A stretch of DNA of 64,000 bases from Symbiodinium natans (Eukaryota; Sar; Dinophyceae; Suessiales; Symbiodiniaceae), in NCBI GenBank assembly GCA_905221605.1, contig CAJNDS010000213.1:522212-586211 (forward strand). Direction: 5' to 3'. Under the pieces are notes generated by a model. That model made no database searches and had not been told where the DNA came from. It was given only the letters and a program-made list of their open reading frames with translations. A program made the translations under genes and the position numbers. Shown here in pieces: positions 1 to 10,949 of the stretch. Within the stretch, counting starts at the first letter, position 1; each line of letters starts with the position of its first letter.

Positions 1-1784
1 AGAACAATGGGCAACCCTGCAGTACGCTCCAGGGGACCTTTTTGGTGGGACTCGAATGCGAGCAGCAGTGCCCCCAGCCAATAATCTGGGTCAGCGTAGC
101 TGAGCATTGCCGGAAAACTGGCATTGATGACACTCGGCAAGTCCGACACCGCGGAAAACAGATCCGCGATGTACTGCGCTGTGGTAAGAAAGCCATACCC
201 CACCAGGGACTCCGAAAGTCTTGCTTTGTCTAGCTGCGGGACCGAGCAATCCAACATTGCAGCAAGGTCGAAGTGCTGCAATGCCCCCGACAATCTAAGG
301 CACTGCATGATGATAGGGTCATAGACCTTCAAATACGCCGCCGGAAACGTTTCAGGCAAGTGCAGTAGCGTGTCAGCAATTCCGAGCAGCATATCCGAGT
401 CTAGCAGCTGGTTCGGTATGCCGTTCAGAAACTCCTCACAGGCCCTATATGCCCGAAGCTGCTGGCAGTGTGTTGTGAGGTGTTGCGAGTCCCGCAGGCT
501 CATGTAGGGCCGAGGTTTGACATTCTTACCGAAGTGATGGCCCTCTGCAAGTGCGCGCCACATGAGATCACAGACCGAGACTGTGTTGCTCTGCATGATG
601 GGTGCGCAGGCTGGGGAGCTGGGGTCGCGGGAGCTGCTGGGCTCGCTAGGCCCTCGGGGCTTGGCTTTTGGTGGTTCCAGCTGCTGAGAGCCATCTTCGT
701 CCAAAGTGAGAGGCCGACTTTCCTTCCGAGCTTGGACAGCGGGCACAGGCACGAAGGGGATAGGCGCCAGACCAGGGGGAGGCATGAGGATATCCGATTT
801 TGGTTCCGCCCGGCCAAGTGAGTCCGTGGGAGGCTTAGTGCAAGAGGGCTGCGACGCCTCAACCGTCCTAGTCCCATCCGGAGATGCTGTGTGCGTGCGC
901 CGAATCCGGGGGCTGGGTGGACGTCGTACGCCAGGCGGCGGGTCCCTGATATTGCCGCCACTACGGGTTGGGCACGAGGCGGCGCTACCCCCTCCGATCC
1001 TGTGATCAACTTCGCTGGAGGGAGTCGTCACACAGGCATCCAGAACGACAGGACTCACAGCCGGCACCACCGCAGGTGCTTTCGCTGCTTGCTCCTTCGT
1101 CAATGGTCCTCTTTCCCGCGTTGGGGTGCCGCAGGGGGTTCGGGAAGCGTCCCGTTTAGCTGGCGGAGGCGGGCTGACAGCTGCCGCAATGGAGCCCCTC
1201 GCGGCCCGGGGACCAGGCATAAGCCATGGTGTGCCCCACCGCTCGCCATGGCGCGCATTTGTGGTAGCTTCGCCTTGGGCTGGCGATTGTTGCGGCGCCG
1301 GAACCTCGACCGCAGTAGCAACTACCACATCGGGACTGGTACTACCCGCGGGCACAGGGCTGTTTCCCGGGGAGTCCACATCAATCGCAGTTTCGGAGGC
1401 CGCCTGACCCGTACGAACAGGTAGGAGGTGAAGACCACGGGGGGCTCGCAGTATGCCGGCCTTATGTTCGAAAGCCGGGTCAGCGCGTTGAGCCGATCCC
1501 CGCGTGGGCGGCATCCTAATGCTGGTGTCCCCTAATAAGTAAGTGAGGTACTGGGCGACCCCATCTCCTTCCCTCACAGGCTGGAAGGGGACACAATACA
1601 CAGCATTGGGCAGGGGCTCCAGGACGAAGCCGCGGGCTTGCAGACTATCAATGGTGCCCGAGTAGGAGTTGCAGGTGAAAGAGGGACTCCCCCATCCTTC
1701 CTGCCGAAGTGTGCGGTAGAGAACCTCCCTTTTATCTCCCCGGTAAGCCTTCAAGCCCACGCTGCTTGATGTAGGGGTGGTGTT
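1..1784 (-). CDS. C-terminal part of giant helicase gene, partial at window edge
   Basis: Reading the minus strand by eye, a frame stays open from about 1784 to the window edge (about 594 codons) with no stop. It has no methionine at its beginning, so it is probably a continuation rather than a separate gene. It lies in the -1 frame relative to the helicase frame that stops at 1751, and the protein sense continues smoothly from one to the other (LDLFG, then TTPTSSSVGLKAYRGDK). After a folded stretch of about 100 residues comes a Pro/Ala/Ser-rich linker (roughly 1490-640). A compact helix-rich domain follows (for example CDLMWRALAEGHHFG, FLNGIPNQLLDSDMLLGIAD) and runs off the edge. I do not recognise this last domain. 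It could equally be the frameshifted tail of a pseudogene. Confidence 0.6.
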
Positions 1785-4700
1785 CCAAAGAGGTCCAGCC
1801 CAACTTTGCGTTCCGCAGGCAGCACAATGCTGGCTACTTGCCGTTCTCGGAAGGCTTGCTTGTGTAATGCCGTGGCAATGCCAGGGCCATCCATGCTCCA
1901 CAAGCTGGCCTGTGCGCGCACATATTCAGCGCATTCGATTAGGCCCCCGGTTGCGCAGGCCGCCATTTGGAAGCATGCACCTATGCCATCAGAGTAGTGC
2001 GGTGCCACAAAGACCAAAGCCCCAAGCCCTCTCGTGAAAGAGGAGGTGGCTCGAGCAAACCCTGCCTCGCTACTAAACAGGAACCCAGAAGCCCGACAAG
2101 TCACAAAGACACATATCCCAAATGTGGGGCCAGTGGAGCAGGCCGTAGTGATAGCGTCGAAGAACCGTTTGAGGGACCCGATACGGTTCATGAGGAAGGT
2201 CCGAAACGTCACAAGGCTCCAAGTGTTGGGCTCGCCAGTCAGCGGGAAATCTTGCGCGGTTTGGCAGGCTTCAATTAGGCTCATATGGTCATCGCCCAGT
2301 GGGTCTGCGGGGAGACTCAACTGCAGCATAAACTTCATTTGGGTGACAATCCTGGCATACTGAGAGACCATCCCGATAGGGGAGTCAGGATAGACCTGGT
2401 GCCCAAAAGTGAGCACAATGTCCGCCAGGACCATGCTGAGATCATAGCTTCTGCCTATTTTGGTTTGGGTCTCCTCCTGATCTTGCACCCGTACCCAGCG
2501 GCACGTTTCCATCCATCTGCCTGCAGGGCTACGCAGTGGCCGCCCGAGCAGGTGCTGCATCGTGGGACCTGGTGGCAGACGTAGCCGAGGGACCCCGCCC
2601 ATCAGCTCGAAGCGGCACGCCTCCGAGTACCGACATGAGTATAAAATTGCGGCAATCTCAGGAGGGAGGCGCATAGATGAACAGAGCGAGAGGTTGACAG
2701 CCGGTCCGACAATGGCCTTCAGCCCGGCGGCTTGCATCACTGTCTCGGCTTGCTTAGGTTTGACGATGCTCATACAGAGAATCGATTCCAGCATCGAGAC
2801 TGCTGAGAACAAAACCTCAGACGCTCCAGAGGAACTGTGGGGCTTGCCCCAAGCGGGCATCTCGCCTTGTCCCTTTTTCCACGGGACGGCGCTTTGGGCC
2901 GTTTGCCTCAAAAGGGCCGCAGGCAAGGTTGCTGGCGTGTGGAGGTCGGCAGGGACCGCATTGAGGCCACAAACCTTTTGCTCCAGCAACTCCGTGACGA
3001 AGTGGTAATTGGGTCGCGATCCTCCCGCAGGCTGTCTGTGATCGCCAATCATGACATCAAGTGCATGCTTGATGTGCGCCAGAACGGTGTTGGACCCAGG
3101 CGTGCCCAGTTGCTGGGCTTCATCTCTGAGGAGCACCTCCACATCCTTGAGACGGTTAATGAGCTGCGAGTAGGGAAAACTGAGCCTTGCTACAATCGTC
3201 CCATGCGTCGTGGCTACAAGGAGCCCCCGGTACAGATCGTGCACATCAAAAGGGAGCTGGTGTGTGTCTTTCTCCTTGTTACCCGGTATGCGAACGAGGC
3301 GGCTGCGAACAAAATCATTGCTGGCAGTCGTAAGCCTATCAGCCGTTTCTACATAGGCCCGAACCGATTCATTGCCATGAGCGGTGTACAGGGTGAGCCG
3401 GCTCGTCAGGCACGCAAGGAGTACTCCTAGAAACGCGCAGGATCGTGTCTTCCCGCTGCCGGGCGCACCCGTTATGAATACGGAAGTGCGATTGGCGGCC
3501 AGGCCGTACGAGCACGCTCCCAACAGCGCTGCCAGGTGTCCGTCCGCCCCCCAAAAGGTGTCACAGAGGCACCTAAGGAAAGCGGGACCAACCGCAAGCG
3601 CAAAGATGCTGGCTCGAGTCCTCGGATCGTGCTCGTTGCTCAACGAGTCATGGGACAGGCGTAGACCCTCCGCATGCCACGGCGCAGGAGTCCGGGCGTC
3701 CTCTTGGCCGGGCAGCGGAGAGTCAGGCAGCGTAGCTAACACGCCAGTCAGCAGCGTCGGCGTCCATTCTTCGTGATAGGACTGTTCCTCCGCAAGCCAA
3801 AGGTTGAGGAAGCCTTGCAAGGGGTTCGAAGCCCAGGGACCCGCAGTAAGCGATGCCTGCGCAGCTTGCGCTTCGTGCTTGCCCCTAAAGACTTGGCAGA
3901 CCTCCGGGTGAATGAGCTGTGCCCACGTGTCGTGCCAGTGCCCTTTTACCACCAGCCCGATAATGAGGACAAGCACTAAATCTATGAGAAAGCCCGGCAG
4001 CCACTGCGGCTGCCGGACGGCATCAAGAGGCGAGTCTTCTAACGGAACGCCCAATGCAACATGTTGCCTTTCCCTAGGCATGTGCAACAGAGCATCCCAA
4101 AGCGGGGTGGAGGCGCCGCCAGGCAGGACCTCAAGCTGGCTGACTCTCGGCAGTGAGGGTCGTTGCGCGAATTGGCTGTGCTGTTCATCAGTCAAGAGCA
4201 GGGCAATGGTTATATTGACTGGCTGCATGGCCTTGCTTTCTCCAGGGCCGGTGGAAAGCTTCTTGGGGGCAAGGAGCTCTATAAACATGCCTGGATAGGC
4301 CACATCCCCCTTGTCTTCTCTCAAGGTAACCAGCAAAGCAGTGCCCTTGGCCGGCACTTTACCAGCGACCGCAAACCACTTTTTGGCCCAGTCAGGGACA
4401 TCTATCAGCTCCGGCGTAAGGAGCATGACCGATGCCCTCGGATGAACTCGATGGAGTAAGCAGATTGGCCACGTATGCGTGCCGGGCTTTATCGCCACTG
4501 GGGTGGCGGCCCTCTTGACCGCAGCCTGCTCAGGGTAGTGATACTGTGCCGAAGGCTCCTCTTCGATTTCTGCTTCAGAGGCCATGGCCAAGAACTGATA
4601 ACCCAGCATGTCAACCAGGCGCTCTAACGACAGGTGGGGGAGCCACATATCCAAAACCAGTTTCATCGTGGGACCAAGCTCATGATACGGAGGCGGCAAG

Positions 4701-6472
4701 TCAGCCAGATGTGGCTTGGCATCCTTCAGGAGGACTTGGACACAGTCAGCACGAAGACTGGCAATGCTCCGGTGTGCAGCGGAGGGTACCTGGAGGAAAT
4801 CCTCCAACACGGGGCGCGTGATTTGCCGTCCCAGCACGGAGTTGACGAAAGTTCTAGACTTTTCCGATAGTTGGACAGAGCCACACGCAACCCCCATCAG
4901 ACCTGCGCGCACTGTGCGATCCAGTCGGGGGTCGGCCAAGCCGCAAATCTTTTTAGTCAATTCCTGATGCACATAATCCCCCGGCGTGAGCTGGAAGAGC
5001 TCCTCACTGTGGACAAAGTGACCATAAGAGTGCCCACCACTGCCAAGGGGTTCAGGTCCAGTGAAGTAGTAGAGACGCGCTCCCGCGCCAATCGCTTGCG
5101 CCCTTGCTGCCTGGCTGGGCCGGAAGATACAAAGCTGGTCGCTCTCATGATGGACAAGACTAACCGCGTGCCGCAATTCCGAACCCAGGATATATTGCAG
5201 CATGGCCCGTGGCATGGCAACGCCGCCCAACCGTACCTTGATGTGGACGAAATCGCCCTTGCAGTCAGGAAGCCTTTGGCGCTCATGCCAAGCGATAGCC
5301 ACAGCAGCGCCCGTATACGACCCAGCAGAGAAACCCGTAACGCACAGTTTGCACTCGCCCGCTCTTCCCGCGGCGAGGCCCACATGCAGAGCGGTCAGCG
5401 CAGCAGTATGTGGCATGTGCAAGTGAGCCAGGGCAGGGCACATTGTCAGGGAGGCTTCTACCGAGCTGATTCTAGCACGAACCGCCGCTGGCAGACCGCA
5501 CCCTTCGACATGAGGGTAGAGAGCACGTGCCCATAGTTGGGCGGCTTGGGGCAGGAGCAACAATGCATGTGCGGCATTACCGCTGGTCGAAAGCAACAAC
5601 GGGCGTTGTGTGTCCTCATATCGGACCTTTTTGCCCTGATTGTCCCGGACTGTTTCCATTTCCAAGCCAGTGAGTGCATAGGAATTGGCGGTGTGAAGGA
5701 TGCTACCCGACACAGTGGGGGGTGTATTCTCAGCTTTCCCATGCATCCCGCTAATGAAGAGCGACCGACATGCCCCGGAAGGGGTAAGATGAGGCTTTGG
5801 AGGCGGGTACTGATAGGCAGGAAAGGCAAAGGCTGCCAGGGCTTGTTGCACACGCATGGCTAGTCCATCATCCCAGTATTGGCTGAGACCCAACGGCGTA
5901 ACCCTGGTGTCTGCGGCGAAGAGAGGCCACGGCAGATCCGCCTGGGCAAGCCAAGCATTCGCAGCGGCAGCAAGAAGAGCAAGCGGCCCAGTTGGGGTAT
6001 GGGGCCGACTGCGCCATTTTGGGGTGGCCCTGCAGGAAGACAAAGCATCTTTCTTCCAAAACATGAGGACCCCAGGGAAGAGCTGAAGCCGCACTGGTCC
6101 GCTGCCCTTATTTCCAACCGAGGCCCAAAGCGGGACAGTGTCCCCATTGCCCCAGACCGACTCGGGTAGGCAGCCGCACCACACTCCCCCACTGCGGCAA
6201 GATGGTTTTCCCCTTGGCACCATATCCATGCACAAATGGAGGGGGTATAACCTCGGCGTATCGGTTCGCCATGAATAAGTCAGGACCAGGCAGGATTGCC
6301 AAACGGGAATGCGGGCCGCTGTAACCTCTGAGCAAGGGAAGAAATCCCTGTTCGTATGGGCCTTGTCCCCATGTTTTGACCCCTCTGACCTGCCTGACCG
6401 GGGAGGTGCCAAATTGGATGTTTGGTTCAGGCCGGCTAGCCGTAAGGTCGGCAGTTTTCCACGCAACCTCAT
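1751..6472 (-). CDS. alpha/beta-hydrolase-like plus SF1 (UPF1-like) helicase, middle frame
   Basis: The frame is 1573 codons from an ATG at 6472. Its first ~100 residues look like out-of-frame reading of the upstream frame, so real coding probably enters near 6170. Near residue 380 is a nucleophile elbow (CVTGFSAGSYTG), followed by HHESDQLC and GHSYGHF, which could supply the acid and His of an alpha/beta-hydrolase triad. A hydrophobic segment (LIDLVLVLIIGLVV) lies near residue 830. The helicase motifs are in order: Walker A GAPGSGKT near 1001, Walker B LLRDEAQQLG near 1118, motif III VMIGDHRQP near 1143, a motif-IV-like SMRLPPEIAAILY, PIGMVSQYARIV, and motif-VI-like ARATSSFTRGLGALVFV. This set fits UPF1-type SF1 helicases, which move on nucleic acid using ATP. 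All helicase motifs look intact, but frame breaks at both ends leave it unclear whether a full protein is made. Confidence 0.7.
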   Translation of the reverse strand: MRLRGKLPTLRLAGLNQTSNLAPPRSGRSEGSKHGDKAHTNRDFFPCSEVTAARIPVWQSCLVLTYSWRTDTPRLYPLHLCMDMVPRGKPSCRSGGVWCGCLPESVWGNGDTVPLWASVGNKGSGPVRLQLFPGVLMFWKKDALSSCRATPKWRSRPHTPTGPLALLAAAANAWLAQADLPWPLFAADTRVTPLGLSQYWDDGLAMRVQQALAAFAFPAYQYPPPKPHLTPSGACRSLFISGMHGKAENTPPTVSGSILHTANSYALTGLEMETVRDNQGKKVRYEDTQRPLLLSTSGNAAHALLLLPQAAQLWARALYPHVEGCGLPAAVRARISSVEASLTMCPALAHLHMPHTAALTALHVGLAAGRAGECKLCVTGFSAGSYTGAAVAIAWHERQRLPDCKGDFVHIKVRLGGVAMPRAMLQYILGSELRHAVSLVHHESDQLCIFRPSQAARAQAIGAGARLYYFTGPEPLGSGGHSYGHFVHSEELFQLTPGDYVHQELTKKICGLADPRLDRTVRAGLMGVACGSVQLSEKSRTFVNSVLGRQITRPVLEDFLQVPSAAHRSIASLRADCVQVLLKDAKPHLADLPPPYHELGPTMKLVLDMWLPHLSLERLVDMLGYQFLAMASEAEIEEEPSAQYHYPEQAAVKRAATPVAIKPGTHTWPICLLHRVHPRASVMLLTPELIDVPDWAKKWFAVAGKVPAKGTALLVTLREDKGDVAYPGMFIELLAPKKLSTGPGESKAMQPVNITIALLLTDEQHSQFAQRPSLPRVSQLEVLPGGASTPLWDALLHMPRERQHVALGVPLEDSPLDAVRQPQWLPGFLIDLVLVLIIGLVVKGHWHDTWAQLIHPEVCQVFRGKHEAQAAQASLTAGPWASNPLQGFLNLWLAEEQSYHEEWTPTLLTGVLATLPDSPLPGQEDARTPAPWHAEGLRLSHDSLSNEHDPRTRASIFALAVGPAFLRCLCDTFWGADGHLAALLGACSYGLAANRTSVFITGAPGSGKTRSCAFLGVLLACLTSRLTLYTAHGNESVRAYVETADRLTTASNDFVRSRLVRIPGNKEKDTHQLPFDVHDLYRGLLVATTHGTIVARLSFPYSQLINRLKDVEVLLRDEAQQLGTPGSNTVLAHIKHALDVMIGDHRQPAGGSRPNYHFVTELLEQKVCGLNAVPADLHTPATLPAALLRQTAQSAVPWKKGQGEMPAWGKPHSSSGASEVLFSAVSMLESILCMSIVKPKQAETVMQAAGLKAIVGPAVNLSLCSSMRLPPEIAAILYSCRYSEACRFELMGGVPRLRLPPGPTMQHLLGRPLRSPAGRWMETCRWVRVQDQEETQTKIGRSYDLSMVLADIVLTFGHQVYPDSPIGMVSQYARIVTQMKFMLQLSLPADPLGDDHMSLIEACQTAQDFPLTGEPNTWSLVTFRTFLMNRIGSLKRFFDAITTACSTGPTFGICVFVTCRASGFLFSSEAGFARATSSFTRGLGALVFVAPHYSDGIGACFQMAACATGGLIECAEYVRAQASLWSMDGPGIATALHKQAFRERQVASIVLPAERKVGLDLFGTPPLHQAAWA

Positions 6473-7850
6473 GTATATATCTGCCTAAGAGTGCCCACGC
6501 AAACACAAAGTCAGAATGCTTGTGAGCAGTGGTTCCGGCAAGAGGGGTGTTGCGCAAACATTGTCGATAATGGATCTGGTCCAACGGCAACTGCTCATGC
6601 ATACCAGGCAATGGAGTGGGCACTTCACTGGGCATGATGACTAGCTGCAGGGCTCGGCTCAACGCAGTACCAATGGAGGTGACCGCACTAGCGGCGTCGC
6701 CAGGGATGCAGAAGCGAGGGGGCCGGGGATGCTTGCCGTCCGGAACATTCGGGTAAAAGAGGACCAATCCCCCATTTGCTTCGAGCTGGTCCTCGGACGC
6801 ACAAACCATGCCAATTGAGTTTGGCGATCGGGCCCCACACGGTATGGACCCGTCCGGCGAGCAACTCCACGGCGAGGCTGGAAGCGAGCCACAGGGCTGT
6901 GTCTCGTCCATCTCAACTTCCATATAGCCCAGTGACTCAGTCGAGAGGGTATTGGGCAGTAAGTCGAGGACTGCAAACCTTCGCAGCTCCTCTGCTTCCC
7001 ACCTGGCAGTGAACAAGGTGTCATGGTCAAGCAACATCAAGACCACCCCTGGCGCAAGGACTCTGAGGACTGCTAGAATTTCGGGCCCAGCCCACGTAAA
7101 GTGCACCGAAGCTAGCCCGGCTTCCTTGGTGTTAACCAAGATGGGAAACCACTTCTCCTTAAACGGACCTTCCCACTGCATGCGCGCTACCAGGTGCCGG
7201 ACAAAGTAGGGGAAGTGCGGAATAGACAGGAAGCAGCGACTATCCGTGACCAAGAGCAGGACATGGGCTCCTGCGGACTCAGCAGCCCGGAGCTGAGGAA
7301 GTAGGCAGCCGAGCAATGCAGTGTAGTCAATTTCTGGGTGGAGACCTTGCGGCTCAGGCGGTTCGCCGGAAATGGCTCCCGAGGCCAGCTGTAATGGCAG
7401 CACTCCGCTAGGGGTGGGCTCAGGGAAATTCTGATTACTTTCAAGTGCCTGCGCGAGATCCTCCGGCTCCTGAGGCCCCGACGCATGGTCAGCATTGAGA
7501 GTGCGAAGCTGGCATATAGCCTGCATTGCGGTCGCCGCAAGGACCTGTGGACCTGGGTGGCTAGGGACCTGCCAAGGTGGCAGGTCGGCTGGAAATGGCG
7601 CGGGAGGTGACCTCCCATGTGGAGTTCGCGGCTCGGTCCTACTGACCTCACCCGCTAGGTGTTCTCCCACGCGTGGAGGAATCGGCGGTATGGGAGGGCG
7701 GGGACGATTATCCGGCCAGCAGACCCTAGGTGGACTAAGTGGTGGAGTTTGCCAGGGCCCGGGAGACAGGGCTGTCTCCCTACCCGCTCCTTGTTCGGTG
7801 ACAACACTCGCCCAGGGGGGAAGTGCAGTTGATTTCTGTCCAAACGGCAC
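6108..7850 (-). CDS. N-terminal glycosyltransferase-like portion of the helicase gene, 5'-truncated
   Basis: A frame of 580 codons in another minus-strand frame. Its first nine codons (MPFGQKSTA) come from repeat A, so the true gene sequence starts at about 7823 and the original N-terminus is missing. A Pro-rich start is followed by a folded region with HVLLLVTDSRCF, VLMLLDHDTLF and NGGLVLFYPN. A DXD-like LLDHDT followed by an NGGLVLF strand resembles nucleotide-sugar-binding GT-A glycosyltransferases; this is inference from motifs. The sense passes into the hydrolase-helicase frame near 6170 by a +1 shift (reading through ..VVRLP into ESVWGNGDTVPLW). Spacing and sense suggest one long polyprotein broken by indels, or one read with frameshifting. 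Confidence 0.5.
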   Translation of the reverse strand: MPFGQKSTALPPWASVVTEQGAGRETALSPGPWQTPPLSPPRVCWPDNRPRPPIPPIPPRVGEHLAGEVSRTEPRTPHGRSPPAPFPADLPPWQVPSHPGPQVLAATAMQAICQLRTLNADHASGPQEPEDLAQALESNQNFPEPTPSGVLPLQLASGAISGEPPEPQGLHPEIDYTALLGCLLPQLRAAESAGAHVLLLVTDSRCFLSIPHFPYFVRHLVARMQWEGPFKEKWFPILVNTKEAGLASVHFTWAGPEILAVLRVLAPGVVLMLLDHDTLFTARWEAEELRRFAVLDLLPNTLSTESLGYMEVEMDETQPCGSLPASPWSCSPDGSIPCGARSPNSIGMVCASEDQLEANGGLVLFYPNVPDGKHPRPPRFCIPGDAASAVTSIGTALSRALQLVIMPSEVPTPLPGMHEQLPLDQIHYRQCLRNTPLAGTTAHKHSDFVFAWALLGRYIHEVAWKTADLTASRPEPNIQFGTSPVRQVRGVKTWGQGPYEQGFLPLLRGYSGPHSRLAILPGPDLFMANRYAEVIPPPFVHGYGAKGKTILPQWGSVVRLPTRVGLGQWGHCPALGLGWK

Positions 7851-9283
7851 TGTCAGAGGCTTTTGAAAACACTTGTTTCAAAGCATTGAACTTTTCCAAG
7901 CTGCAGTTTCCACCGACGTTGACTCTGCACCCTTCTTTTCTCCTCTTCTGCCTTCAGGCCTTGCACCAAAACCTGGAGAATCTGAAACCCAAGATGAGGG
8001 GCAGCAAAATTGATCGAAAAGGTAGGGAAGCTCCAGTGACCTCCACAGTTAGAGAGTTCCGGTTCCAAACAAGTTCACACTTTGCCGCCTTGCTGCCTGC
8101 TGTTCTAATTTTGGGGGAAGACTGACACAAGACTTAGACTGGAACCGACTGAGAGGCTTATTTGTTTTTCTCGCAACGAGGAGCTGTGAAAGCCAGATCT
8201 AGCTTCCCGTGTGTGAAAAAAACGCTGCAACTGGGCCCAAAAATGGCTCCTAAACTTGGATTCCAATTTGAGGCTCCAACCTGGGTGGCCTTGTATGTTC
8301 ACACAGGAAATCCAAAATCTGGGGCCCGTTTTCGGTACCCAGAATTGAGCTGCGTTTGGAACCCATTTGGGGTCAATAATAATTGAAATCAACTCACAGA
8401 CAAACAAGAATTTTTTCTATTCGATACTGTTTGCATCAACACTCAAGAAAACAAAAAACGCCGTCGATACACATGTTCTTGGCTTGCCAAACTTGTCTTT
8501 AGCTGGCATTCAAGACAAAGCAGTCTTGCATTGTTCGCGTGCGATCTTTCTTGCACTGTGGAGGTCACTTCGGCTTTCCTACCTTTTGGGGTTGATTTCT
8601 TGCCCTCTTTTTGTGTCTCCAAATTCACACACCTTTCACCTTGAACAACCAGCAGAACCCAGCCGACATGCACGCAAACGCACACCACCCACCAAAGCCA
8701 CTTTGCACCCACATAATGACACACACCACACTCCATGACACACACACGACTCTCTGCCAAAACGCCGAAACCACGACACACCCATTCACAATGGAAAAAA
8801 CGAGGTAAACACACACAGACACCACTGCAAGGTCACTGTTTTTTTTGATTTGGTGGGTCACTTCTGAGATTCCATGCCACCTCTCATCATGGCCAGATTG
8901 TCTTTGATTTTCCCAAAATGGCCAAACAGACATCAGGGCACACTGAAATTTTGACAGAAGATTGAGCAGAAGAAACTCTGCTTTTCTTTCAGACTGGGTG
9001 CCCTCAATTCTTTGTCTTTCGTTTTGGTTGCGTGTTGCAATTCTTCCCTGGATTCAGCACCATTCAACGAATTTTCAAAATTTCTGAAGTCTCCGAAAAT
9101 GTGAAAAAACCCTCAAAATCAACACTTGATCAGTTAAATTTGTTGAATTTACTCTGGTGTTTCGCTCGCTTCGCTCGCACTTATTCACATTCTGGTAATA
9201 CACTTTGCAATTTTCAAGTGGTTTGGCTTGGGCGTCGCGCGCAACCTTAACGAATCAACACCACGGTTGAACTCGTCTCGTCC
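7824..9283. repeat. repeat A unit 1
   Basis: First copy of a tandem repeat whose units I start at tgcagttgatttctgtcc. The unit is 1460 bp and ends with tttcgctcgcttcgctcgcac and an A/T-rich stretch. It abuts the helicase gene directly at 7823/7824. Open frames of about 70-130 codons inside it recur in other units only because the DNA is nearly identical, so I do not call them genes. Confidence 0.9.
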
Positions 9284-10912
9284 TGCAGTTGATTTCTGTC
9301 CAAACGGCACTGTCAGAGGCTTTTGGAAACACTTGTTTCAAAGCATTGAACTTTTCCAAGCTGCAGTTTCCACCGACGTTGACTCTGCACCCTTCTTTTC
9401 TCCTCTTCTGCCTTCAGGCCTTGCACCAAAACCTGGAGAATCTGAAACCCAAGATGAGGGGCAGCAAAATTGATCGAAAAGGTAGGGAAGCTCCAGTGAC
9501 CTCCACAGTTAGAGAGTTCCGGTTCCAAACAAGTTCACACTTTGCCGCCTTGCTGCCTGCTGTTCTAATTTTGGGGGAAGACTGACACAAGACTTAGACT
9601 GGAACCGACTGAGAGGCTTATTTGTTTTTCTCGCAACGAGGAGCTGTGAAAGCCAGATCTGGCTTCCCGTGTGTGAAAAAAACGCTGCAACTGGGCCCAA
9701 AAATGGCTCCTAAACTTGGATTCCAATTTGAGGCTCCAACCTGGGTGGCCTTGTATGTTCACACGCCCGTTTTCGGTACCCAGAATTGAGCTGCTTCTGG
9801 AACCCATTTGGGGTCAATAATAATTGAAATCAACTCACAGACAAACAAGAATTTTTTATATTCGATACTGTTTGCATCAACACTCAAGAAAACAAAAAAC
9901 GCCGTCGATACACATGTTCTTGGCTTGCCAAACTTGTCTTTAGCTGGCATTCAAGACAAAGCAGTCTTGCATTGTTCGCGTGCGATCTTTCTTGCACTGT
10001 TAGAGAGTTCCGGTTCCAAACAAGTTCACACTTTGCCGCCTTGCTGCCTGCTGTTCTAATTTTGGGGGAAGACTGACACAAGACTAGACTGGAACCGACT
10101 GAGAGGCTTATTTGTTTTTCTCGCAACGAGGAGCTGTGAAAGCCAGATCTGGCTTCCCGTGTGTGAAAAAAACGCTGCAACTGGGCCCAAAAATGGCTCC
10201 TAAACTTGGATTCCAATTTGAGGCTCCAACCTGGGTGGCCTTGTATGTTCACACAGGAAATCCAAAATCTGGGGCCCGTTTTCGGTACCCAGAATTGAGC
10301 TGCTTTTGGAACCCATTTGGGGTCAATAATAATTGAAATCAACTCACAGACAAACAAGAATTTTTCTATTCGATACTGTTTGCATCAACACTCAAGAAAA
10401 CAAAAAACGCCGTCGATACACATGTTCTTGGCTTGCCAAACTTGTCTTTAGCTGGCATTCAAGACAAAGCAGTCTTGCATTGTTCGCGTGCGATCTTTCT
10501 TGCACTGTGGAGGTCACTTCGGCTTTCCTACCTTTTGGGGTTGATTTCTTGCCCTCTTTTTGTGTCTCCAAATCCACACACCTTTCACCACCTTGAACAA
10601 CCAGCAGAACCCAGCCGACATGCACGCAAACGCACACCACCCACCAAAGCCACTTTGCACCCACATAATGACACACACCACACTCCATGACACACACACG
10701 ACTCTCTGCCAAAACGCCGAAACCACGACACACCCATTCACAATGGAAAAAACGAGGTAAACACACACAGACACCACTGCAAGGTCACTGTTTTTTTGAT
10801 TTGGTGTCACTTCTGAGATTCCATGCCTTACCACCCTTTCACTGACACTTTCCTGCACACTGAAGCCAAAAACATGCACCCGCAAACCAACTCCACTTTG
10901 CAACCACAAATG

Positions 10913-10949
<37 letters not shown>

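Noticed and set aside
500-1009. 169-codon minus-strand frame as a separate gene
   Set aside because: It overlaps the long edge frame in a different phase and has the Arg/Pro-rich look of out-of-phase reading.
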